Origin: Deltaproteobacteria bacterium
GTDB taxonomy: Bacteria; Myxococcota_A; Polyangia; Haliangiales; Haliangiaceae
Assembly: GCA_005887925.1 (NCBI GenBank)
Contig: VBLP01000176.1
Location: forward strand, 50,609-84,567
DNA length: 33,959 nt
Direction: 5' to 3'
Shown: piece after piece, positions 1 to 7,708 of the stretch
How the letters are laid out: every line of letters starts with the position of its first letter
How positions within the stretch are numbered: position 1 is the first letter of the stretch
Notes under the pieces: model-generated
What the model was told of the DNA's origin: nothing
The model's database searches: none
The model's input: the letters and a program-made list of their open reading frames with translations, nothing else
Translations under genes and position numbers: made by a program

Positions 1-1
1 C

Positions 2-922
2 GGCGCCTTCGGACCTTCGACGGACTACGCGGGGGATGCTCGGGGTGGCCTGGTGTTCAGCGACGCGAGCTTGCTGGCGTTGCCGGTCCGGAGCCTGTTC
101 GGCACCTTCGCGTGGGTGACGTGTCCCTATGTTCTCGGACGACTCTTGCGCGACGCGCTGGAGACCGGCGGGATCCCGCTGAAGGTGAAGAGTGCTCTCG
201 AGACGCTCGCGCAAGCGACCGACGCTACCCCGAAAGTGGCGACGACGTCGGTGCTCGATCCCGCGTCGGACGGGAATCTCTACCTGGAAGAGTTGCTGAT
301 CCCGAGTCTCGCGCGGAGCACGGAGATGGCTGAGGTCGCGCGTTGGATCGCTGGAACTATCTGGCCGAGAGAACAGCCAGTGGAGAAGGCCACCGCACCT
401 GCGGCGACCGCAGCAGGGGCCACGACAACAAAAGCCGAGGCGGCCAAGGCCGAGGCAGCCAAGGCCGAGGCAGCCAAGGCCGAGGCAGCCAAGGCCGAGG
501 CAGCCAAGGCCGAGGCAGCCAAGGCCGAGGCAGCCAAGGCCGAAGCAGCCAAGGCCTTCCTCTCCGGCCGGCTGGTGGTCTTGAAGGACGACTTCTTCGG
601 GTTCTTCAGCCGCACGGCGACCGAGATTCGCCACAGGGTGAAGATCGACTCCAACACCGGCACCGCCGCGAGCTCGGGACCGTGGACAGAAGAGCACCTT
701 CCAGCGGAGACTCTGCTGCACGGGCTCGTGATCGGGCGCCACACGAGGTATGTCGATCGAAGCAATCGGAACCCAGGGACCGAGGCCGGTACAGGGGACG
801 AGGTCGACGCAAGCGCGGCACTCAAGACGCTTCGAGATGTGCTCCGGACGGGGAACAGCCTCCGATTTGGCGGCAAGGCGACTGCGGGCATGGGGCGCGC
901 GCGGATGCAGGTGGCGCCATGA
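2..922 (+). CDS. cmr4: Type III-B RAMP protein Cmr4 (5' end cut by window)
   Basis: Backbone subunit of the Cmr RNA-targeting complex. In this family Cmr4 forms the repeating filament on crRNA and cleaves target RNA. The frame is open from the first codon of the window, so the true start and the catalytic Asp loop near the N-terminus lie outside. Visible family signatures are FSDASLLALPVRS followed by FAWVTCPYVL (codons from 56), LVVLKDDFF near 570, and RVKIDSNTGTA then EEHLPAETL near 640-715; a glycine-rich GGKATAGMGR motif ends the protein. Eight in-frame KAEAA units (431-550) are inserted before the LVVLKDDFF strand, which is not normal for Cmr4. Its TGA overlaps the cmr5 ATG (ATGA), showing translational coupling in the operon. 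Family call is firm; the effect of the insert is unknown. Confidence 0.92.
   Translation, partial: GAFGPSTDYAGDARGGLVFSDASLLALPVRSLFGTFAWVTCPYVLGRLLRDALETGGIPLKVKSALETLAQATDATPKVATTSVLDPASDGNLYLEELLIPSLARSTEMAEVARWIAGTIWPREQPVEKATAPAATAAGATTTKAEAAKAEAAKAEAAKAEAAKAEAAKAEAAKAEAAKAEAAKAFLSGRLVVLKDDFFGFFSRTATEIRHRVKIDSNTGTAASSGPWTEEHLPAETLLHGLVIGRHTRYVDRSNRNPGTEAGTGDEVDASAALKTLRDVLRTGNSLRFGGKATAGMGRARMQVAP
431..550 (+). repeat. 15-bp tandem repeat encoding (KAEAA)x8 inside cmr4
   Basis: Eight in-frame 15-bp units. The six from 446 to 535 are identical (AAGGCCGAGGCAGCC); the first (431-445) and last (536-550) differ by one or two bases. It encodes 40 residues of Lys-Ala-Glu-Ala-Ala, the composition of rigid EAAAK-type alpha-helical linkers. 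Because the unit is a multiple of three, copy number can change by slippage without breaking the frame. Confidence 0.95.
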
Positions 923-1320
923 GCTCGTCGGAAGTCGCGCGCTCACCCGAAGCCATTCGCCGCACACACGTGGTGGTGGAGCTCATCGAGAGTCTATTGA
1001 CGCCAGCGCTCGTGAACCACCCGCGCGTCGCCAACCTTCCCGAGATGGTGATGCGGCACGGCATCCTCCAGACCGCTGCATTCCTCCGCAGCAAGAGCCG
1101 CGACAGCAAGAACCGGCCAACGATGGACGGCGGGCTCCTCGATCTGCTCGAGGCGTGCGTGAAGGCGACCACAGGCTCGTCGATCGCATCGCGCACTCTG
1201 GCGACGCTCGGCCTCGAGAAGTACATGAGGGTGAACGAGGCAGCGATCGAGGCGGCGGCCTGGATCGCATTGCTCGCGAAAGCGCGCGACGGAGCTCCCG
1301 CGCCGCCGGAGGCGACATGA
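919..1320 (+). CDS. cmr5: Type III-B small subunit Cmr5
   Basis: Predicted 133 aa, the usual size for Cmr5, an all-helical protein that stacks along the Cmr4 filament on the target-RNA side. The family hallmark is at residues 39-60: NLPEMVMRHGILQ then TAAFLRSKS, matching the typical LPxMIxxNGLxQxxAFLxSK pattern. The C-terminal helix (EAAIEAAAWIALLAK) matches the usual EALxxLxWxKxxA ending. The start is fixed by the ATGA overlap with cmr4, and its own TGA overlaps the cmr6 ATG in the same way, so cmr4-5-6 are translationally coupled. No lesion seen. Confidence 0.93.
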   Translation: MSSSEVARSPEAIRRTHVVVELIESLLTPALVNHPRVANLPEMVMRHGILQTAAFLRSKSRDSKNRPTMDGGLLDLLEACVKATTGSSIASRTLATLGLEKYMRVNEAAIEAAAWIALLAKARDGAPAPPEAT

Positions 1321-2543
1321 CCGCGCTTGCGAAATGGATCAAGGCCGCGCGAGATCCCGACCATGCTCCTGCGCTACATGCCCCGGACGTGACGCCGCTG
1401 CCCGCACACGTCGGGCTGTGGCTGGATCGCTGCTTGATCCAGCAACAGGTGCAAGGGGAGGCCTCGGATGACCACGCCGACCGGCAGATGCTCCACGACG
1501 TCGCGAGGAGAGCGCTGCGTCTGGGCGGTTCGACCTTGCCGCCGGCGGTCATTTCGTACCGCAGACGGTATGAGCGCCATCGTGACGAAGCCGATGCAGT
1601 CTCGCCAGGAACGTCTAGGCGGGTGATCGAGGCGTCGGCGCGCACCCGCGTGTTGCTTCACCCGGCGACCGGGAGCACCGTGACCGACGGGAGTCTGCTC
1701 TTGCACCACACCTACGGTGTGCCCTACCTACCCGGCTCTGCACTCAAGGGCATCTGCCGCCATCGCGCCGAACGGCTCAAGGCCGACAGAGTCTGCCTGT
1801 CCGGCGTGACCGAATGGCCGAGACTGCTCTTCGGTTGGACGGGAGAGGGTGACGCAGACGGCGAGAGTGGATTGTTCGATTTCTGGGACGCGCTGTGGGT
1901 GCCGGAGCCGCCGGAGCTACTCGCGACCGGGGACTCCGATTTCACCCCGCTCGTCGAGGACATCGTGAACCCGCACCACGGTGACTACTACACGAGAAAA
2001 GAGGACCGCCCGCCACCTTCCGATGGAGACGCGCCCATACCGGCGCATATCCTCACCGTCGCACCCGGCACGCGGTTCTTGATCGTGGTCGAGAGCTTCG
2101 CCCAGGGAGACCAGGTAAAGGATTTGCTTGATTGGGTGGTGACGACGCTGCTGCGCGATGCCCTCCGAGAGGACGGTATCGGCGCCCGAACGCGCGCCGG
2201 ATACGGTCGCCTCGATCTCGACTTGCCAGCGGCTGCTGGAAACATCGCCAGCCAGGGCGGCGCACGACCCTCGTCGTTGTTCGAAGCCACGAAGCAACCT
2301 GCGCATGTGGCGCTCGTGTCGCTCAACAAGTCCGACCGCAGTCTTCGCGCAGCCATCGACGGAATCGGCAACATAGTCCTGCGATTGCCGGCAGCCCGCA
2401 CCCTGTTCGCAGCGCTGCCATCCAGCGTGCAGCGGGTCCTGGAGAAGAACCGTTCGGTTCGGCTGCTCGTGACATGGGAATCCGTAGGCAACGTCAGGCG
2501 GATTGTTGCCCTCGAGGCCGACCCGGCATCGGCGCCGCTGTAG
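1317..2543 (+). CDS. cmr6: Type III-B RAMP protein Cmr6
   Basis: Predicted 408 aa. Cmr6 is the RAMP-fold cap at the crRNA 3' end of the Cmr complex. RAMP motifs are plain: GVPYLPGSALKG at residues 134-145 (the conserved YIPGSSLKG strand-loop) and the glycine-rich GIGARTRAGYGRL at 287-299. LLFGWTGE (171-178) is also typical. About 110 residues follow the glycine-rich loop, more than in many Cmr6 proteins; this extension has no motif I recognise. The start is set by the ATGA overlap with cmr5. An ATG directly abuts its TAG stop, which is relevant to the next gene. Confidence 0.92.
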   Translation: MTALAKWIKAARDPDHAPALHAPDVTPLPAHVGLWLDRCLIQQQVQGEASDDHADRQMLHDVARRALRLGGSTLPPAVISYRRRYERHRDEADAVSPGTSRRVIEASARTRVLLHPATGSTVTDGSLLLHHTYGVPYLPGSALKGICRHRAERLKADRVCLSGVTEWPRLLFGWTGEGDADGESGLFDFWDALWVPEPPELLATGDSDFTPLVEDIVNPHHGDYYTRKEDRPPPSDGDAPIPAHILTVAPGTRFLIVVESFAQGDQVKDLLDWVVTTLLRDALREDGIGARTRAGYGRLDLDLPAAAGNIASQGGARPSSLFEATKQPAHVALVSLNKSDRSLRAAIDGIGNIVLRLPAARTLFAALPSSVQRVLEKNRSVRLLVTWESVGNVRRIVALEADPASAPL

Positions 2544-3759
2544 ATGGATCGTCGACCAGATAACAGACGGTTGTTCATGCTCGGGGCACGAGCGACGCGT
2601 TCACGACATTCTTCGTCGGGTTGCGCCCTATGGCGCGCGGCCATGGATCGATGATCAGGATCTTCAAGGCCAAGCCGGCCGTTCTCTGCATGAGCTGATT
2701 CCCTCGGCCATCGCCGATCCGTCGTGTCGGTCCCTGTCGCTCTTCCTCAGCGCCGCGTCGGTCAAGTCGCAATGGGTCCTGGACGAGGTCGGCGTAGCGC
2801 TCGCGCTGATCCCCGATGGCTGGAGGATCATCCCAGTCGCGCTCGACCCGGTGACGGACCTCGCGTTGCCGGCGATCCTCGAGACCGCGCTACGGAAGCG
2901 GGGGAACCGATTCGACACGATCTACCTGGACCCGACGCGGCCCGCGTTTGTGGAAGACTACGCTGCCGCGGTGCTGCATGCCGGAGGCGCCACGGAGGCC
3001 GAGGACGTCGTCCTCTACCTCGGGCACCGCAATCCGCACTGGCAACCGAATCTGTCTGCACCATGGCGCGAGTTGCCCGCAGTGGATCTGCGACTGCAGT
3101 ATCCGGTCGGGAACGCCGATTTCTCGCCGACCGACGCCGAGTGGGCGGAGATCCGCCACGGAATTGCATTCCTGCAGCGCTGCCTGCGCCGCGTGCAGAC
3201 GCTACATGTCACGGGCCGTGCGCCGCTCGGTGTAGCCGTGATCGCGGGGCGCACGTGGGACCGCGGAACGGGAACGGTCATCGAGGGATGGAACGGGAAC
3301 GAGCGCGGCGGCGAGATCTGGACGGGTGTCGGCGCGATGGCGACCGACGACTGGACGCCGAGCAGCGGCAAGTGGCTGCCCGGCCGAATCGAGGGGAGCC
3401 CGTTTGCAGGCGCGACCAAGCTCACGGTGGCGTTCCTCCGTCGCGAAGATCAGGAACCGGCGACACGGGCGTGGAACGCCTCTCGGTCTCCCGAGCCGCC
3501 GCTGCTGCTGGTGCGGTGTCCCGCGCGGATCAGCACTGCGAACGAGGCCACCGCCGTGCTCAACGAGGCGCTCGGCGTCTTCTCCTGGGTCCGGCGCACA
3601 TGCCATCAGGTGAAGGAGATCGACCTCGTCCTGGCGATGCCGCTCGCGCTCGACGCGCTCCTCGCGCATCACCTTCGGCAGCTGGGCACCATTCATTTCT
3701 ACGATCAAGTGAGCCCGCCGACCGACCCGGCGTACCGATTGGCAATCTCGTGGTTATGA
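2503..3759 (+). CDS. TIR-SAVED fusion effector (cyclic-oligonucleotide-activated NADase candidate)
   Basis: The only in-frame start is TTG 2503 (418 aa), overlapping cmr6 by 41 nt. TIR domain at about residues 24-115: SGHERRVHDIL, PWIDDQDL (48-54), LSLFLSAASVKSQWVLDE (78-95) with the predicted catalytic Glu at 95. SAVED domain from about 170 to the end: YLGHRNPHW, GVAVIAGRTW, EIDLVLAMPLALDALLAHHL, then GTIHFYDQ. Known biology: SAVED domains bind cyclic tri- or tetra-nucleotides, and TIR-SAVED from CBASS forms NAD-cleaving filaments. Here it sits inside a cmr operon, so the ligand should be cOA made by Cas10 (inference). Odd point: the first TIR strand (expected FISYS-like) is incomplete. The other frame from ATG 2544, flush with the cmr6 stop, reads MDRRPDNRRLFM and would join SCSGHERR if about 5 nt were missing near 2577. 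Confidence 0.85.
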   Translation: MLPSRPTRHRRRCRWIVDQITDGCSCSGHERRVHDILRRVAPYGARPWIDDQDLQGQAGRSLHELIPSAIADPSCRSLSLFLSAASVKSQWVLDEVGVALALIPDGWRIIPVALDPVTDLALPAILETALRKRGNRFDTIYLDPTRPAFVEDYAAAVLHAGGATEAEDVVLYLGHRNPHWQPNLSAPWRELPAVDLRLQYPVGNADFSPTDAEWAEIRHGIAFLQRCLRRVQTLHVTGRAPLGVAVIAGRTWDRGTGTVIEGWNGNERGGEIWTGVGAMATDDWTPSSGKWLPGRIEGSPFAGATKLTVAFLRREDQEPATRAWNASRSPEPPLLLVRCPARISTANEATAVLNEALGVFSWVRRTCHQVKEIDLVLAMPLALDALLAHHLRQLGTIHFYDQVSPPTDPAYRLAISWL

Positions 3760-3778
3760 ACAGCAAAGAGGCACACCC

Positions 3779-4804
3779 ATGCATGACGCGCTGCACCCCG
3801 GAGTTGCGGTAGAGCTCAACACAATCGGCGAGGAGCAACCGAGGGAGAGCACAGATGCCTTGCGCGCGGAGCAAGGAGCCACCGCCGCCGCTCGAGGTGT
3901 CGGCACACCGCGGTGGCCCCTCCCTCGGTGGATCGACTGGGCGGTCGGGTTCAAGGTCGTCTCGCTGTCGATGGACGCTGTGTGTCTCGACCCCGGCGAT
4001 CGTCGGCACGACGCTCCGTTCAACACGGTGGTGCGTGGCCTGATCGGCCAGCGCTTGCGGGATCTCCGGTGCCTCACCCGGGCGGCCACCTGTACTGGTT
4101 GCCCCGAAACCTCGCGGTGCGACTACGCCGCCGTGTTCGATCGCCGGCTGACGGCGACGGAGAGCGACGGCGAGGCGGATGAGGTGCCGCCATTCTGGCT
4201 TCAGGGCCTGCCCGCGGGTCGGACGCTTGCCCGAGGTGCCCAGCTGTCGATCCGATTGCACGTCACCGGCCAGGCTGTCGGTGTCCTCCCATATCTCGAC
4301 GTGGCGTGCCGGAACGCGCTGGTGCACGTGGGTATGCGGCCATCGGCCTCGGTCGTGCATTCAACCGATCTGCGGGCCCTCACGCACGAGCCGATCGCGA
4401 ACACATTGCGCATCACCGCCCGGAGTCCCCTCCGACTGCGCGGGGACATGTCGCGCTCCCGGCGCGACTGTCCCGCCGTTCCGTGGTTTGCGCAGCTCGT
4501 GCGGAGTGGCGTCCGGCGCCTTGATCGGCTGCGGATGGCCTTCGGCGAGCCCGGCGACCGCCCCTATCTCGAGATGCCCGCGCTCGGCGACGTCGAGGTG
4601 GTGAGCGAGCAAGGTGACTCGATGCGGTCGTGGCGCGATACGCGCAAAGGCGTTCCACTCACCGGCCTGATCGGCAAGGCGACCACGATGGGCTTCGGCG
4701 ACCTCACCATCGAGGAACTTCCAGACACCCGACGACGCGGACGCCCGCTTGACACCACCACGTCCTCGTCCGATCATGCCTTGTGGCCTTTGGCAACAGA
4801 ATAG
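3779..4804 (+). CDS. cas6: Cas6 pre-crRNA endoribonuclease (RAMP)
   Basis: Predicted 341 aa, starting at ATG 3779 with AGAGG 8 nt upstream and 19 nt after the TIR-SAVED stop. It cuts CRISPR repeats to give crRNAs with an 8-nt 5' handle. It fits the Cas6 branch with a Cys cluster: FNTVVRGLIG (81-90) followed by C98, C105, C108 and C114 before DYAAVF, matching the usual RG...C..C..C....C.Y pattern. The C-terminal glycine-rich RAMP loop is PLTGLIGKATTMGFGDL (293-309). The last ~25 residues (after 315) fall in a sequence that recurs at 9758 and may not belong to the folded domain. The gene directly precedes the array, as expected. A catalytic residue cannot be assigned by eye. Confidence 0.85.
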   Translation: MHDALHPGVAVELNTIGEEQPRESTDALRAEQGATAAARGVGTPRWPLPRWIDWAVGFKVVSLSMDAVCLDPGDRRHDAPFNTVVRGLIGQRLRDLRCLTRAATCTGCPETSRCDYAAVFDRRLTATESDGEADEVPPFWLQGLPAGRTLARGAQLSIRLHVTGQAVGVLPYLDVACRNALVHVGMRPSASVVHSTDLRALTHEPIANTLRITARSPLRLRGDMSRSRRDCPAVPWFAQLVRSGVRRLDRLRMAFGEPGDRPYLEMPALGDVEVVSEQGDSMRSWRDTRKGVPLTGLIGKATTMGFGDLTIEELPDTRRRGRPLDTTTSSSDHALWPLATE

Positions 4805-4861
4805 CCGCGCACATACCGGTGAGCGTTGGCGGCGAGCGCTAACCCCGGATCCCCACCGTTT
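4728..4861 (+). repeat. Duplicated cas6-end/leader sequence, copy A
   Basis: About 134 bp, nearly identical (roughly 95% by eye) to 9758-9892 in the same orientation. It spans the last codons of cas6 and the first ~57 bp after its stop. From 4760 to 4861 only a handful of differences are seen (for example TTT versus TTTT at the GGCC run). Similarity stops sharply after CCCCACCGTTT. Position just upstream of the array suggests part of the CRISPR leader. Confidence 0.9.
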
Positions 4862-5027
4862 CGGGGGGGGGTGTCAGCGCTTTCGGCAACCTATGGAAAG
4901 GACAAGGAGATCGAAGACAACGCCCGCGCCAGCTCGGACCAAGTCACGCTGCCGCGCACCTTGGCTCGCCGGGTCAGCAGATCCGGGGTCCCAAGGCCGC
5001 GAATAGAAGGCCAATTTCGGGGTGACT
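4805..5027 (+). promoter_or_regulatory. CRISPR leader region (no gene)
   Basis: 223 bp between the cas6 stop and the first repeat. It holds the end of duplicated copy A, an eight-G run near 4863-4870, and then unremarkable sequence. Leader identity is inferred from the array polarity: the repeat's 3' end gives the ATTGAGAC handle on this strand, and the two repeats nearest this side carry the same derived base. No clear -35/-10 pair could be picked in such GC-rich DNA. Confidence 0.55.
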
Positions 5028-5513
5028 GCCGAATGACCGACTCCCCGCATCAGGGGATTGAGACAGGCTGAGATCCCCATCACCCTCGGGTCCGGTCCGG
5101 GCCGAATGACCGACTCCCCGCATCAGGGGATTGAGACAGGTGGGTGGCGCCAGAGGTCGGCGCCGTTGTTGTGCGCCGAATGACCGCCTCCCCGCATCAG
5201 GGGATTGAGACAGATTCTTTCTGGAATCGTTACGCTAGCATTGATGGGCCGAATGACCGCCTCCCCGCATCAGGGGATTGAGACTTGCTCATCGCTACTC
5301 GTGGTTCGAGCGCTGCTACTCGGGTGCCGAATGACCGCCTCCCCGCATCAGGGGATTGAGACAGGCAGCGATATGCCGCTAACCCTGAGCTCCTGTAGCA
5401 GCCGAATGACCGCCTCCCCGCATCAGGGGATTGAGACTTCCGTGAGCGAACGGACGACTTCGCGACGGAGCTTGAGGCCGAATGACCGCCTCCCCGCATC
5501 AGGGGATTGAGAC
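5028..5513 (+). CRISPR. CRISPR array, 7 repeats of 37 bp, 6 spacers
   Basis: Repeats start at 5028, 5101, 5175, 5248, 5326, 5401 and 5477. Spacers are 36, 37, 36, 41, 38 and 39 nt. The repeat ends in a TCCCC-GCATCA-GGGGA hairpin (5-bp stem, 6-nt loop) followed by ATTGAGAC, the classic 8-nt crRNA handle of Cas6-processed type I/III repeats; transcription is therefore left to right. Repeats 1 and 2 carry A at position 13, the other five carry C. New repeats are copied from the leader-proximal one, so A spreading from the left agrees with the leader at the left. The last repeat is perfect, so there is no degenerate trailer repeat. Confidence 0.98.
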
Positions 5514-5517
5514 GATT

Positions 5518-5790
5518 TCAGATCAGCCGGAAGCCAAGCGGCAGCGCGCTCTCACGAGCCTTCGGCCCGAGGAGCAGGACCTTGGCCTCGCAGGTCGCGC
5601 ACAGCGGGTGGATGCGGATGTCGTCCACCGAGGCATCGATCACACGCGCGAGCGCCGTGGCGATTTCTCTGGCCGAGCCGCGCTCCGCGAGGAAGACGCT
5701 GTACTGGACCCGGCGGCCGAAGCGGAGCAGCGCCTTCGCGACCTTCGCGCGACGGCGGTCATCCGGAATGTCGTAGGCAACCAGCAGCAC
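5518..5790 (-). CDS. cas2: Cas2 spacer-acquisition protein
   Basis: Predicted 90 aa from a GTG at 5790. It opens with LLVAYDIPDDRRR, the conserved first strand with the metal-binding Asp, then GRRVQYSVFLAE and a C-terminal LLGPKARES segment. An upstream extension of the frame has no family similarity, so the GTG flush with the conserved strand is chosen. Cas2 pairs with Cas1 to integrate new spacers. Its stop codon lies only 4 nt past the last CRISPR repeat, on the opposite strand, so read-through from the array would run antisense through cas2. Its 3' 66 bp recur as a relic at 13815-13880. Confidence 0.93.
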   Translation of the reverse strand: MLLVAYDIPDDRRRAKVAKALLRFGRRVQYSVFLAERGSAREIATALARVIDASVDDIRIHPLCATCEAKVLLLGPKARESALPLGFRLI

Positions 5791-5818
5791 GGTGCCGACC
5801 CTCCGCAGCCTTCCTGGC

Positions 5819-6856
5819 CTACGCCGATTCTCCGGCGTCGACGTCCATCGATCCCGATCCCGCCATGCCCGCCCCTCGCGCCGTGCCCCCGGCATCGCCC
5901 TCGTCCCAGGCTCCGGCCATCACCGCCCGTCGTAACCGATCGACCTGCTGCTGGATCCGCGCTCGAGGCGTGTCGCCATCGGCCGGCGCATCGCCCAGGC
6001 TGGCCTCGTACAGCGACAGATACCGGCGCAGGGCGGCCGGGGCCAGCAGCACGCCCAGCTCGGCGCCGCGCGCCTCGAACTCGTCGGGGCTGAACATGCG
6101 GCGATTGAGGACCGACAGGGTCAGCCGATCGATCACCGGGGTCCGGTGCGGCTCCAGCAGATCGAGCGCCAGGCTGGAACGGCCGTAGCGCAGGCCGTGG
6201 AAGTAGCCGATGCGCGGGTCGAAGCCGGCGGCCTCGAGGCGGCTCGCGATCTCGTTGCCGAGAAGGACGTAGCCGAGGTTCAAGAGCGCGTTGGTGGCGT
6301 TGTGGGCCGGGTGCTTGGAGCGGCGCTCGAAGACGAAGGGCGGGCGGATCATGCGATCGAACGCGGTGAAGTATGCGGCGGCGGCAGCGCCCTCGACGCC
6401 GCGCAGCATCTCCTCGGAGTCGACATCGGCCAACCGAGCGAGCGCGCCGTCGAGGTGCATGGCGGCCCGGTCCATCTCGGCGGCGACCTCGGGATGATTG
6501 CGGGCATAGCGGCGGAGCAGGGTGCGACCGGACCGGCACTTCTCGGCGACGAGGTGGCGCGCGAAGTCGAGGCGGAACCGGTGATCGGCGTGGCGGGCGT
6601 GCTGGGCGAGCCGCAGGAACACGCTGCCGCTCTCGGGGCCGACCAGTTGCCCGCGGTAGCGCCCCGACCCGGAGAAGAACGCGACGTGGACCGCGTGCTG
6701 GAGCAGCAGCGCCACCGCCTGGGTGGTGACCTGGACGTTGCCGAACAGGAGCACGCGCTGGAGCTCGACGGGTGGGAACCGCTCGACGATCGTCCCCTCC
6801 ACCGCGACGGCGATCGGGCCATCGGTCCGGCACCGGTGATCGAGGATCCCAGGCAT
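5819..6856 (-). CDS. cas1: Cas1 CRISPR integrase
   Basis: Predicted 345 aa from ATG 6856, which has GAGG 5 nt upstream; ATGs at 6871 and 6880 are alternatives. The frame stays open to 7252, but that part has no Cas1 similarity. N-terminal domain: VERFPPVELQRVLLFGNVQV and FFSGSGRYRGQLVGP. Catalytic helical domain: GVEGAAAAAYF with Glu 155, GYFHGLRYGRSS with His 220, LALDLLEPHR with Asp 232 and Glu 235, matching the Cas1 metal ligands. All core residues are present and no lesion is seen. It lies 28 nt upstream of cas2 in the same orientation, forming an adaptation operon that converges on the array. No fused Cas4 or reverse transcriptase is visible. Confidence 0.95.
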   Translation of the reverse strand: MPGILDHRCRTDGPIAVAVEGTIVERFPPVELQRVLLFGNVQVTTQAVALLLQHAVHVAFFSGSGRYRGQLVGPESGSVFLRLAQHARHADHRFRLDFARHLVAEKCRSGRTLLRRYARNHPEVAAEMDRAAMHLDGALARLADVDSEEMLRGVEGAAAAAYFTAFDRMIRPPFVFERRSKHPAHNATNALLNLGYVLLGNEIASRLEAAGFDPRIGYFHGLRYGRSSLALDLLEPHRTPVIDRLTLSVLNRRMFSPDEFEARGAELGVLLAPAALRRYLSLYEASLGDAPADGDTPRARIQQQVDRLRRAVMAGAWDEGDAGGTARGAGMAGSGSMDVDAGESA

Positions 6857-7390
6857 CGTGTCCTCGGGCATCCGGGCCATCGACGGGGATCCAGAAGTCG
6901 TGGCCTCCCCCGGTGGCCTCGCCTCGAGCACCCGGGAGACCTCGAGGCCGACGGCAGCATCAGCACCGCGGCGTTGCGGAGGCTTGTCCGGCGTTCGTCC
7001 GGACAGCGCGGGAGGTGATCTCGCGGCGTTGGCCGCGGCATGACGCTTGCGTATCGCTCGCCACACGATGTCGTGTTGCAGGGATCGAAACCGCCTCCGC
7101 GCCGCGCTCGCGCGGAGATATGCTGGGGCATGTCGTCCGACGCCTCTAGGAGTCATCACTTCCAGCGCCGAGGAGCGCTCCCGACGCTTGGCGATCCAAT
7201 AGGCACGAACGCGCGGTGACGTAGCGACGCCGAACGCACGGTAACGTAGCAAGAATCAGCTGCCAGTCGCCTTGAGCCTCGGCGCGAATGCCGTAGCGAG
7301 GCTGCGCTGATCGCGTAGTTGGCACCGTCGATCTTCGAAGCGGGTTGCCAGAAACTTGACAGCGAGGGCCACACGTCGAGGATGAGACAC
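6857..7390. other. Intergenic region upstream of cas1
   Basis: No gene is supported here. The minus-strand frame continuing upstream of cas1 is arginine/proline-rich without family features. A short direct repeat, GGTgACGTAGC at 7215 and GGTaACGTAGC at 7240 (25 bp apart), could be a regulator site for cas1 or for the divergent small gene at 7391. Confidence 0.4.
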
Positions 7391-7708
7391 ATGAATGTTG
7401 CCGAACAGATCGCACCAACGATCACGGAGCCATTGACCTGGGCCGAGGTCTGCGAGCGGTACCCCGACGAATGGGTCTGCGTGGTCGACATCGACTCCGA
7501 CCATCCGCATGTCTTCGACTTCCGGACGGCACGCGTCGTCGGCCACAGCAAGACGAAACGCGAAGCGTTCGATCAGGCGCGTCCCTGGTGGGATCACTAC
7601 AAGGTCATCGGCCGCTACTTCACAGGCCGGCTTCCCGTGCGGCCCCTCCTACGCCCCTCCATCATCCTCGATGACGAGACTCGCGACGCCATTCGTTACC
7701 GACGGTGA
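7391..7708 (+). CDS. Small hypothetical protein paired with a retropepsin-like gene
   Basis: Predicted 105 aa starting MNVAEQIAPTITEPLTW, with GAGG 9 nt upstream of ATG 7391 (an in-frame ATG lies 9 nt earlier). The sequence ERYPDEWVCVVDID, then ARVVGHSKTKREAFDQARP, suggests a small alpha/beta protein. I do not know its biochemical role. From memory such short proteins often sit directly ahead of a retropepsin-like aspartyl protease gene, and that is the layout here: the next reading frame starts at 7671, overlapping by 38 nt. Confidence 0.6.
   Translation: MNVAEQIAPTITEPLTWAEVCERYPDEWVCVVDIDSDHPHVFDFRTARVVGHSKTKREAFDQARPWWDHYKVIGRYFTGRLPVRPLLRPSIILDDETRDAIRYRR

Noticed and set aside
280-891. 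Alanine-rich minus-strand frame over cmr4
   Set aside because: It is the reverse complement of the KAEAA repeat plus antisense shadow.
5205-5510. 101-codon plus-strand frame through the CRISPR array
   Set aside because: It is translated repeat sequence (MTASPHQGIE repeated) and not a gene.
7197-7230. Possible inverted-repeat promoter element upstream of cas1
   Set aside because: Only the direct repeat GGTRACGTAGC is convincing; I could not support a palindrome or -35/-10 boxes.
6857-7252. N-terminal extension of cas1, possibly a fused domain
   Set aside because: No Cas4, reverse transcriptase or other fold can be seen; ATG 6856 has a proper RBS directly before the conserved Cas1 start.
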